From Gammaproteobacteria bacterium (GTDB taxonomy: Bacteria; Pseudomonadota; Gammaproteobacteria; Xanthomonadales; SZUA-36), in NCBI GenBank assembly GCA_030431095.1, contig JAUIJU010000016.1:1-64000 (forward strand): a stretch of DNA of 64,000 nt, in the 5' to 3' direction. The position numbers and the translations under genes are program-made. Under the pieces are notes generated by a model. That model did not search any database, had not been told where the DNA came from, and was given only the letters and a program-made list of their open reading frames with translations. This document shows positions 57,007-64,000 of this stretch, piece after piece (positions within the stretch are counted from its first letter, which is position 1; every line of letters begins with the position of its first letter).

Positions 57007-58821
57007 TCAGGAGCTGCGCTCGAGAACGGCCGAATCCACCAGGCGCCCGCCCGGGCGCCACCAGCGAATCACGTTGTCATGCACGGTCACCTGATAGCGC
57101 CCTTCCTCGCCGTAGGACCAGCGCGACCACTGGCGGCAGTAGAGACCGTCCTCCACCCACCAGCGGCCCTCGTCACAGTCCTCGTCGGCGTGACCGGATC
57201 GCCCCACCATGCGGCCGTCGGGGTGCAGCTCGATGGTGCAGGGGTCGGTGTAGAAGGTGCGGTAGTGGATCAGTGACCCGGCCAGGGCCTGGCGCAGGTC
57301 GTCGCTGTCGAGCAGGCCGGGATCCGCGGGGTCGATCCGCACCAGCTGGTCGCCGGTGAGCTCGCGCACGAGTCGCTCGAGCTGGTTGACACCCTCGCGT
57401 ATGCGCTCCTCGCGAAGCGAGGTAACCCCCAGGCGGTAAAAGTTGCGCGAGCCGCCACCCCTGCCATAGTAATGAGAATCCGGCTCGATCAGGATGCCGC
57501 GGCGCGCCGCCTGGTCCACCAGCTGGTCGACGGAAACATGATCGGGGGCGCGCACCCACAGGGACGTACCACCACGCGTGGGCAGGGTGATTTCGGTTTC
57601 GCGGTGGTAGTGGTTCAGCGCCTGGCGCAGGGCGTCCCAGCGCTTGCCGAGCACCTTGTGCAGTCGGGTCAGGGCCGCATCGTAGTGCCCCAGCGACAGG
57701 AACAGCGCCGCGGTGCGCTGGGTCAGCAGGCTGGGCCGACCGACCACCATCTGCCGCAGCTTCCGTGCCTCGTGGATCAACGCCGGGGCGGCCACGATGA
57801 AGCCGATTCTGAGACCCGGGGACAGCATGCGGGGCAGACCGGAGACGTACGCCACGCGGTTTTCGCGATCCATGCCACGCAACGCCGGGTGTGGTGAGCC
57901 CAGGTAATTGTGTTCGGTGTCGAAATCGTCCTCGATGATCACCTGGTCATGACGTGCGGCCACGGCCAGCAGCGCCTCCCGGCGCGCCTTGTTCATGGTC
58001 ACCGCGGTGGGCACCTGGTGGCTGGGAGTGACGCACACCACCTGGGCCTGGGCCAGATCTTCGTCGATCACCATGCCCCCGGCGTCCACGCTCTGGTAGT
58101 GCAGTTCGGCACCGGCCTGGCGCAGCAACTGTCGCAGGCGCGGGTTACCAGGTTCCTCCACCGCGACCAGGGTGGACGCGTCAGCCAGGAGACGGGTCAG
58201 CAGGTACAGGGCGTTCTGTTCCCCCGCCGTGATGAGGATTTCGTCGGCGGAGGCGGCGATTCCGCGCCGCGGCAGCATCTTCGTGCGGATTTCCTCGATC
58301 AGCGCGGGGTCGTCCGCACTGCCTTCGTTCATGGCGCCGTCTTCCACGATACGCGTACCCAGCGCCAGGCGACTGGCCTCGCGCCATTGCGCGGTGGGGT
58401 AGAGCGAGGCGTCGAAGTAGCCCTCGATGAACGGGAACGGGTGCAGCTGCCAGTTCCGCGGTACGTGGAAACCGGGCGCCGATTGTGTGCGAAGGCGAAG
58501 CTTACGTCGCCAGCCCGCGTCCGGGGCGGCGGCGCCTTGCGGACGGTCGGTGGCCCCCACGCGGTCACGCAGGATGTTGTCGCGGACGTAAACGCCACTG
58601 CGCTCACGGGTCTCGATAAAACCTTCCCCGGTGAGCTGTTCGTAGGCCAGAACCACGGTGTTGCGCGCCACGCCCAGCTGCTGCGCCAGCTTGCGCGACG
58701 AGGGCAGCCGGCTGCCGGCGGGAAACGCGCCGCCGATGATGCCCTCGACGACCCGCTGGCGGATCTGGCTCTGCAGGCTGAGCGGGCTGTCGGGGTCCAG
58801 GTAGATCAGGGCGTTGGCCAT
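57007..58821 (-). CDS. MocR-type GntR/aminotransferase regulator lacking the PLP lysine, with extra C-terminal domain
   Basis: 604 aa from the ATG at 58821. Residues ~1-75 are a GntR winged helix (GGAFPAGSRLPSSRKLAQQLGVARNTVVLAYEQL). A fold-type-I aminotransferase domain follows (~100-480). The segment that normally holds the PLP lysine, GTFSK-x-L-x-P-x-LRLG, reads SGLPRMLSPGLRIG; the lysine position is Arg331 (codon at 57829-57831). A ~100-residue extension after ~500 (IELHPDGRMVGRSG, CDEGRWWVEDGLYC) is not part of the usual family. It may sense something other than a PLP adduct and regulate the adjacent nitrilase or the divergent oxidoreductase. Confidence 0.9.
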   Translation of the reverse strand: MANALIYLDPDSPLSLQSQIRQRVVEGIIGGAFPAGSRLPSSRKLAQQLGVARNTVVLAYEQLTGEGFIETRERSGVYVRDNILRDRVGATDRPQGAAAPDAGWRRKLRLRTQSAPGFHVPRNWQLHPFPFIEGYFDASLYPTAQWREASRLALGTRIVEDGAMNEGSADDPALIEEIRTKMLPRRGIAASADEILITAGEQNALYLLTRLLADASTLVAVEEPGNPRLRQLLRQAGAELHYQSVDAGGMVIDEDLAQAQVVCVTPSHQVPTAVTMNKARREALLAVAARHDQVIIEDDFDTEHNYLGSPHPALRGMDRENRVAYVSGLPRMLSPGLRIGFIVAAPALIHEARKLRQMVVGRPSLLTQRTAALFLSLGHYDAALTRLHKVLGKRWDALRQALNHYHRETEITLPTRGGTSLWVRAPDHVSVDQLVDQAARRGILIEPDSHYYGRGGGSRNFYRLGVTSLREERIREGVNQLERLVRELTGDQLVRIDPADPGLLDSDDLRQALAGSLIHYRTFYTDPCTIELHPDGRMVGRSGHADEDCDEGRWWVEDGLYCRQWSRWSYGEEGRYQVTVHDNVIRWWRPGGRLVDSAVLERSS

Positions 58822-58970
58822 GCGCCTATTGTACGAAGGAAGCGGAACGGTGATATGCGGCGATTTCCCACAGCTTGGCCCGACAGTTGGCCATCGATCC
58901 CTTGCCGGCGACTGGGTCAACCTCTGTACAGGTTTGATCCCAACCGCATTTCGATCGTCGCGAGGTTCGA
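58822..58970. other. Divergent region between MocR-like gene and di-heme oxidoreductase
   Basis: 149 bases; MocR proteins usually bind such intergenic regions. A short TGTACA-centred palindrome (CTGTACAG) lies near 58925. I do not see the paired direct repeats that MocR sites often have. Confidence 0.35.
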
Positions 58971-60446
58971 ATGAAATATCCCGTTCTTTTCGGTTTTCCG
59001 TCTTTCACGGCGGCCATGCTGCTCCTGTCACTGTCCGTTGCCGTGCCGCCGGCAACAGCGGACCCGGGCAGGGATGTCGTTCTGATCGGGGAGCGCCCTG
59101 CCATCGCGAACCATGTGCAACAGGCGGAGATCGAGGCAGGAGACGTCACACTGCGCGAATTGCTGAGTGCCGGTGAACGGCTGTTCAACGCCCAGTTCAA
59201 TATCCTGGACGGGCAAGGGCGCCCGGCCTCGACGGGGACCGGTGCGCCACGAGCACCGGGCCAGCCGCGCTTCATCCGGACCTCCGGCCCTGACGCGAAT
59301 GCCTGTGCCGGCTGCCACAATCAGCCACGCAGCGGCGGTGCCGGAGAGATCGTCGCCAACGTGTTTGTCCTCGCGCAGACGCTGGACCCGGTCACCGAAT
59401 CGGTGAGCGGTGCATTCAGCAATGAGCGCAACACGCTCGGCATGTTCGGCGCGGGCGCGATCGAAATGCTCGCGCGGGAAATGTCATCCGAGCTCATCGC
59501 CATCCGCGAAGCCGCCCGCCGGGAGGCGCGTCGCACCGGTCACGACCAGACGCGCGACCTGGTGGCCAAGGGCGTCAGCTTTGGCCGCATCACGGTGCTT
59601 CCGGACGGGCGGGTCGATCCACGGGCCATCGAAGGCGTCGACTGGGACCTGATCGTCAAGCCTTTTCACCAGAAAGGCGCGGTGGTTTCACTCCGGGAGT
59701 TCACCAACAACGCCATGAATCACCACCATGGCATGCAGTCCGAGGAGCGGTTCGGAATCGGCGTCGACGCGGACAACGACGGCCTGGCGGGCGAGCTGAC
59801 GGTGGGCGACATCACGGCCGTGACCCTGCACCAGGCGGCCCTTCCCGCGCCCCGGCCACGACTCGGGGGAAACCCGACACGCCGACGCGCGATCCGGGCC
59901 GGCGCCAGGCTGTTCAGTGAAATCGGCTGCGGGGGTTGCCACCGCCCAGTGCTGGTGCTCGAGTCGCGCCGGTTTGTCGAGCCCAATCCATTCAATCCCC
60001 CGGGAAATCTACACCCCGACGAGGTGTCGGCCTCGGTGGAATTCGACCTGGTCGCACGTTCGGCCAGCACGCTGGTTCGCCCTGTCGGCAAGGAAAAGGT
60101 CGCCGTCTTCGCCATGACCGACCTGAAACGTCATAACCTCAATGATGAACAACTGGACCATTTCGACAACGAACAGTTGCCCCAGGGCATGCTCACGGGT
60201 TTCGCTGACCCGGCCGAATTCACTGTTCCACCAAGGCCCAGGCCAACGGGCGACTTCCTGACCCGAAAACTCTGGGATGCCGGCAACTCGGCGCCTTATG
60301 GCCACCGCGGCGACCTGACGACCCTGACCGAAGCGGTCTGGTTTCACGGTGGCGCTGCGCGGAACTCGCGCGAACGGTTCTTCTCGATGTCGGGTCGTGA
60401 CCAGGCGCGCGTGATCGAGTTTCTGAAATCCAGGGTCGTGCGCTAG
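58971..60446 (+). CDS. Di-heme oxidoreductase family protein
   Basis: 491 aa with a CGAGG ribosome site 5 bases before the ATG. A signal peptide ends near 30. Two heme-c motifs are present, Cys112-Ala-Gly-Cys115-His116 (CAGCH) and Cys320-Gly-Gly-Cys323-His324 (CGGCH). The overall layout (GxGAIEMLAREM, GDITAVTLHQAALPAP, APYGHRGD) fits the DHOR/DUF1111 family of periplasmic c-type cytochromes, whose substrates are unknown. Divergent from the MocR-like gene and convergent with a HAD phosphatase. Confidence 0.9.
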   Translation: MKYPVLFGFPSFTAAMLLLSLSVAVPPATADPGRDVVLIGERPAIANHVQQAEIEAGDVTLRELLSAGERLFNAQFNILDGQGRPASTGTGAPRAPGQPRFIRTSGPDANACAGCHNQPRSGGAGEIVANVFVLAQTLDPVTESVSGAFSNERNTLGMFGAGAIEMLAREMSSELIAIREAARREARRTGHDQTRDLVAKGVSFGRITVLPDGRVDPRAIEGVDWDLIVKPFHQKGAVVSLREFTNNAMNHHHGMQSEERFGIGVDADNDGLAGELTVGDITAVTLHQAALPAPRPRLGGNPTRRRAIRAGARLFSEIGCGGCHRPVLVLESRRFVEPNPFNPPGNLHPDEVSASVEFDLVARSASTLVRPVGKEKVAVFAMTDLKRHNLNDEQLDHFDNEQLPQGMLTGFADPAEFTVPPRPRPTGDFLTRKLWDAGNSAPYGHRGDLTTLTEAVWFHGGAARNSRERFFSMSGRDQARVIEFLKSRVVR

Positions 60447-60470
60447 GGCGCGCCACCGCGCCTCAACCGA

Positions 60471-61301
60471 TCAGCGCCCGGCAATGTTGAACCGTTCGCG
60501 CAGGAAGCGGGCGATGCCGTCTTCGTCATGGCGGCCGATCACCGCGGTGGCGGCGGCCTTGACCTCCTCGTCGGCGTTGTCGGGGGCGTAGCTCTCGTCC
60601 GCGGTGGCGAACATGCTCAGGTCGTTGTCGCTGTCGCCGAAGCACACCACGCGTTCGATGCCCAGCTGGTCACGCAGCAGGTCCACCGCACCGCCTTTAC
60701 TGGCGTCAGTGTGGTGAATGTCGATCCAGCGCCACCCGTCGCCTTCCCAGGCGGTCCCGCTGTATGCCACCAGGTGTGGTTCGCCTGCGACCAGGGTCGC
60801 AATTCGGTCAATGGCCGAGCCGGGGCCAAGGGCGCTGATGTTCGTGATCTCGGCGTCGGCGGGAAGCCTGGAAGCCGGGAATACCTGGACCTCGCGGCGA
60901 TCCACGAAGGCCCGGGCCAGGCGCGCCTCCGTGTCGTTCTGCAGTGGCGGGTGATAGATGGCGTGGTGATTGCCCGGCTCCAGGGTGAATACGAACGGTG
61001 TCACTTCCTGGGCCAGCACCGCGCTGAGCACATGTTCCACCTCGGCCAGGGTGAGATGGTTCTGGTGGGAGTAGGCGTCGTCACGCGGGTCCCAGATCAT
61101 GACGCCGTTCTTGTACACCTGGGGCAGCGCAAAACCGTGTGGCTCTAGCAAATGTCGCGCCGCATGCAACGTGCGTCCGGTGGCCACGGTGTAGGCCACG
61201 CCCTCGCGCGACAATGCAGCCAGCGTCTCGCGGGTGTAGGTGGAAAGACTGCCCTCGGCATCCAGCAGGGTGCCGTCGAGGTCAAATACGATGAGTTCCA
61301 T
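60471..61301 (-). CDS. Cof-type HAD-superfamily phosphatase
   Basis: 276 aa from the ATG at 61301; an ATG at 61334 would add 11 residues and cannot be excluded. The nucleophile motif is VFDLDGTLLD (Asp7, Asp9), TVATGR is motif II, and CFGDSDNDLSMF is motif IV. The cap (~85-190) is of the C2B type seen in Cof proteins that dephosphorylate sugar phosphates, pyridoxal phosphate or flavins. Probably a cytoplasmic housekeeping enzyme. Confidence 0.9.
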   Translation of the reverse strand: MELIVFDLDGTLLDAEGSLSTYTRETLAALSREGVAYTVATGRTLHAARHLLEPHGFALPQVYKNGVMIWDPRDDAYSHQNHLTLAEVEHVLSAVLAQEVTPFVFTLEPGNHHAIYHPPLQNDTEARLARAFVDRREVQVFPASRLPADAEITNISALGPGSAIDRIATLVAGEPHLVAYSGTAWEGDGWRWIDIHHTDASKGGAVDLLRDQLGIERVVCFGDSDNDLSMFATADESYAPDNADEEVKAAATAVIGRHDEDGIARFLRERFNIAGR

Positions 61302-61452
61302 GGGCCTGGTCGGTGTTCGGTGCGCAAGAATCATCTTACACCCGGTTCATGAACCTGCCGTTGCGCCCATCGACAACCTGATCCCGGCATCCTCGTCTAT
61401 AATTGCGGACCCCAGGCTGGGCATGCCCGCCCCTTATCAATCACTGCATCAC

Positions 61453-62646
61453 ATGACAGGCCATCATCCCGTGAATTCATTCGCCAGTAACACCCTTCCG
61501 ACCCGCCTGCTCGGCATCATCGCCGGACTCGTGCTGGGCATGGCCCCCGCGTTCGCGCAGGACAGGACCCTGACCATCGCCACCGACGCGGCGGCGGTGA
61601 ACCACTTCCCGGGACCTGACGGGCTGATCGGCACGGCGGACGACGTGGTGTCTGCCGACAATTCCAGCGTGCGGGGATCGGAGCCAAACGCCGCCGGCAG
61701 TTTCGGCTACAACGCCTTTGCGTTTTCCGACGTGGCGGACCCGGCGATGCCGGACGGCACCAATGGCATCACGTTCGTGGAAGGCACGGTCACGATTGAC
61801 GAAGACGTCGCAGCCAACGGTGGGGGTGCGCTGATCACGGCCCTGGACATCACCGCCGGCACGGAGCCGTTTCCGGGCCACGGTGCCTACACCTCCAGCA
61901 TCACCCAGGTGCACAGCGGCAGTTACGACCCCGGCACCGGTGAGTTCATGCTCGATGCGAGCTTCTCCTACACCATCCTGGGCGTTACCCAGCCGGATCG
62001 CGTGGCCATGAGCGGCCAGGGCTTTTACCGCACCGCCGACCAGTACGGTACACCCACCGGTGATCCCTACATGGACAACGTGGCGATTCCCCTGGCGCAG
62101 GCCGCCGGTTCGGAATCCGTGCTGTACGTCGAGGCCAGCGGCATGTTGACCAACCTGGGCTACCCGGTGGCCCAGGCCCTGGTGGCCCTGGACAACGGAG
62201 CTTTCATGATCAACCCCGGGCTGAACGACGCCTGGTTCTACCCGCCAACCGCCGGGCAGGGGTTTTTCGTGAACGTGTTTCCCATCAACGGAAGCATGTT
62301 CCTGGCCTGGTTCACCTACGACACCGAGCGCCCGCCGGAAGACGTGACCGCCATCCTGGGCGAACCGGGGCATCGCTGGGTCACGGCGCTGGGGCCCATT
62401 AACGGCGACACCGCCGTACTCGATGTGTACCTGACCCAGGGCGGCGTATTCGACGCGGAAGAGCCACCGGCCATCACCGACGAGGAACCGGTCGGTACGA
62501 TCACCATCGTGTGGTCCGGCTGCAATGCGGCCGAGCTGAGCTATGACTTTCTGGGACTGACCGGCACCATCCCGATCGAGCGCGTCTCTCCGGACAACGT
62601 TTCGCTGTGCGAGGCCTTCCTGTCCGCCGAGCCCCCGGTTCGCTGA
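61453..62646 (+). CDS. Secreted protein with the shared GAWY-type C-terminal domain
   Basis: 397 aa from the ATG at 61453; a GTG at 61471 is an alternative with a more compact signal peptide. The mature chain begins after APAFAQ. The N-terminal domain (~30-250) is beta-rich with repeated GT/GD turns and PGPDGLIGTADDVVSADNSS, a calcium-loop-like stretch. The C-terminal ~150 residues (NPGLNDAWFYPPTAGQGFFVNVFP ... GTIPIERVSPDNVSLCEAFL) match the end of the protein at 47851-49092. Function unknown. Confidence 0.8.
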   Translation: MTGHHPVNSFASNTLPTRLLGIIAGLVLGMAPAFAQDRTLTIATDAAAVNHFPGPDGLIGTADDVVSADNSSVRGSEPNAAGSFGYNAFAFSDVADPAMPDGTNGITFVEGTVTIDEDVAANGGGALITALDITAGTEPFPGHGAYTSSITQVHSGSYDPGTGEFMLDASFSYTILGVTQPDRVAMSGQGFYRTADQYGTPTGDPYMDNVAIPLAQAAGSESVLYVEASGMLTNLGYPVAQALVALDNGAFMINPGLNDAWFYPPTAGQGFFVNVFPINGSMFLAWFTYDTERPPEDVTAILGEPGHRWVTALGPINGDTAVLDVYLTQGGVFDAEEPPAITDEEPVGTITIVWSGCNAAELSYDFLGLTGTIPIERVSPDNVSLCEAFLSAEPPVR

Positions 62647-62773
62647 CGCCCCTGGGTCGGGCCGCCGACGCGGCCTGCCGCGTGATCTGCCGAGCCGAAA
62701 CGCAACGAGGTCTCACTCCGGCCTGATCTCAGACTCCGCGATCACCGGTGCGAGCCACCCCGAAACGGGGGAC

Positions 62774-62805
62774 TTGAAGCCCTAAATGTGAATGATTATC
62801 ATTCA
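62774..62805 (+). promoter_or_regulatory. hemP promoter overlapped by a perfect Fur box
   Basis: TTGAAG (62774-62779) and TATCAT (62797-62802) are -35 and -10 candidates with a 17-base spacer. The -10 lies inside TGAATGATTATCATTCA (62789-62805), a perfect 8-1-8 palindrome of the Fur type. Iron-loaded Fur would block RNA polymerase. Confidence 0.75.
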
Positions 62806-62808
62806 TTA

Positions 62809-62973
62809 ATGGAAACCGAACGCACGCCCCGCCCCAATGAAGGCACACCGCCCCGTGAGCGGATGAAGGTCAGTGACCTGATGCGCCACGGCCCCGTCCT
62901 CGAGCTCGATCACGACGGCCAGATCTACCGCCTGCGCATCACCCGCAACCGGAAATTGATCCTGACCAAGTAG
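62809..62973 (+). CDS. hemP: Hemin uptake protein HemP
   Basis: 54 aa from the ATG at 62809. The C-terminal half has the HemP pattern: KVSDLMRHGPVLELDHDG, YRLRITRNRKLILTK. The predicted transcription start lies at or near the ATG, and no ribosome site precedes it, so the mRNA may be leaderless; an internal ATG at 62863 is the alternative. HemP is an iron-starvation protein linked to heme uptake and often sits next to a heme receptor, but here no receptor follows. Frames starting at GTG 62788 lie inside the Fur box and are not credible. Confidence 0.88.
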   Translation: METERTPRPNEGTPPRERMKVSDLMRHGPVLELDHDGQIYRLRITRNRKLILTK

Positions 62974-63195
62974 TCACGGGCGCCCTGGGCGCCTCATTAC
63001 GAACCGCATGGTTCATTTCGGTGCATCGACGCCCCAAATGCATGCGCCGATATCGTGCACGATACGACGCCAAGTACTTATCCCTTTGTTTTTTCAGACC
63101 TTTCCAGGCTGGCACGTTTCCTGCTTGTAAGGGGGCAAGAGGCTGACTGAATTTGCCCATAACCAAGGCCCCTACGTAGATAAGGAGTGACAGGC
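62974..63195. other. Spacer before the TorF-like gene
   Basis: About 220 bases. It ends with an AAGGAG ribosome site (63182-63187) and includes CAAGTACTTA near 63070. I do not see a clear terminator for hemP or a confident promoter. Confidence 0.4.
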
Positions 63196-63837
63196 ATGAT
63201 GAAGAAAACGATCGCAGGCATTTTGACCCTGGCGACACTGACCGCGGCCCCGGCTGCGATGGCCGTGGATTTCTCGGCCAACCTCGGCTGGAACAGCGAG
63301 TACATCTTCCGCGGTATTCCGCAGAAGAATTCATCGGCCTTTGGCGGCCTGGATCTCGAAGCGGGTGGATTCTACGCCGGAACATGGGCAGCCGACGTCG
63401 GCGACGGGCTCGAGATCGACTACTACGCGGGCTACGGTATCGACGTGGGAGATTTCTCACTGGGCGCCGGGTTCACCGTGTACACCTACACCGGTGACTT
63501 CGACGACACCTACAAGGAAGTGAACCTGTCCGCAGGTTGGGAATGGCTGACCTTCGATGCGGCGATCGGCGAGTACGACAACTTCGGCATGGGAACCCTG
63601 GACTACCAGTTCTATTCCCTGACCGCCGAGTACAACGGATTTTATGGTGTCTTCGGCACGTTCGAAGATGACTTTGACGGGAATTACTACGAGGGCGGCT
63701 ATGGCGGCACGCTCAGCGTAAACGATACGGACCTTCTCGATTACGCACTGGCGGTGATCTACAGCGACTCCACGCTCCTGGGCGGGGACTCCGACACCAA
63801 CCTGGTGCTGACATTGAGCAAGTCGTTCGATCTGTAA
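63196..63837 (+). CDS. TorF-like putative porin
   Basis: 213 aa from the ATG at 63196 with AAGGAG 8 bases upstream. A signal peptide ends in AAPAAMA (~23). The mature part is a small beta-barrel: VDFSANLGWNSEYIFRGIPQ at the N-terminus is the signature of the TorF/Gcw_chp family, and many aromatic-glycine alternating strands end in VLTLSKSFDL with the final Leu/Phe pattern of outer-membrane barrels. It probably forms a channel in the outer membrane. A strong intrinsic terminator follows at 63903-63930. Confidence 0.9.
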   Translation: MMKKTIAGILTLATLTAAPAAMAVDFSANLGWNSEYIFRGIPQKNSSAFGGLDLEAGGFYAGTWAADVGDGLEIDYYAGYGIDVGDFSLGAGFTVYTYTGDFDDTYKEVNLSAGWEWLTFDAAIGEYDNFGMGTLDYQFYSLTAEYNGFYGVFGTFEDDFDGNYYEGGYGGTLSVNDTDLLDYALAVIYSDSTLLGGDSDTNLVLTLSKSFDL

Positions 63838-63902
63838 ACAGCGTTCTCCAACAGGCCATGACCGGATTGAGCCCCCGGTCGACTGAGCTGGCCTGAACAT
63901 TC

Positions 63903-63930
63903 AGCCCCGGCCCCCCCGGGGCTTTTTTTT
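63903..63930 (+). terminator. Intrinsic terminator after the TorF-like gene
   Basis: AGCCCCGG and CCGGGGCT form an 8-bp stem with a 5-base loop, followed by eight T residues. It lies 66 bases past the stop codon. Confidence 0.9.
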
Positions 63931-63951
63931 GTCTGCGCACCGCGAAACTGC

Positions 63952-64000
63952 GGGGTCAGAGTAGGGGGTCAGAGTAAAGGGACAGGGTAAATGCGCGCTG
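63952..64000. repeat. Palindromic repeat element D, cut by the window end
   Basis: Three degenerate arm units are visible (GGGGTCAGAGTAG, GGGGTCAGAGTAA and AGGGACAGGGTAA), followed by ATGCGCGCTG where the loop should begin. It is the left half of an element like B and C. Confidence 0.75.

Noticed and set aside
62788-62808. GTG start of hemP at 62788
   Set aside because: It falls inside the Fur box and -10 region and would place translation upstream of the predicted transcript.

Overview
This is a GC-rich (roughly 65% by eye), gene-dense chromosomal window. The Gram-negative envelope genes suggest a gammaproteobacterium: a Wza-type exporter, TonB-dependent receptor, RND pump, TorF-like porin, and a Fur-controlled hemP. 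A relative of the Xanthomonadales/Wenzhouxiangella or Chromatiales side is my guess, not a proof. I see no rRNA, tRNA, CRISPR array, phage or transposase gene.

Region 1 (1-25833) is an exopolysaccharide locus. On the minus strand it carries an O-antigen-ligase-like polymerase, a TPR protein, a membrane J-domain protein and a Wzc-type tyrosine kinase. Next come a pyruvyltransferase, a GT4 glycosyltransferase, a Wzy-like polymerase, a Wzx flippase and three separate PAPS-type sulfotransferases. On the plus strand are gmd and fcl (GDP-L-fucose synthesis) flanking a WcaI-like glycosyltransferase; a WcaJ-type initiating transferase on the minus strand follows. A Wza-like export protein closes the locus. 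A secreted subtilase and an M16 peptidase sit inside it. The combination predicts a fucose-containing, sulfated, possibly pyruvylated polymer made by a Wzx/Wzy route.

Region 2 (25892-35575) holds an RND efflux pair with a possible Fur box, an amidoligase/class-I glutamine amidotransferase pair, an SLC1-type transporter fused to a periplasmic solute-binding domain, and two small exported proteins.

Region 3 (35782-53408) is an accessory stretch of exported proteins. It has a dikinase-like protein, four penicillin-binding/beta-lactamase-fold serine hydrolases, a Ca-type beta/gamma-crystallin, a FAM20/HipA-like kinase-fold protein overlapping a metallophosphoesterase, an LssY-C lipoprotein, an MFS transporter and a TPR-sulfotransferase.

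Region 4 (53538-64000) has a TonB-dependent receptor, a nitrilase, a MocR regulator whose PLP lysine is replaced by arginine, a di-heme oxidoreductase and a HAD phosphatase. It also has a second secreted protein sharing a C-terminal domain with one in region 3, then hemP and a TorF-like porin.

A family of palindromic repeats with arms of GGGGTC...TAA units lies between genes at four places and has rewritten the 3' ends of two coding sequences.
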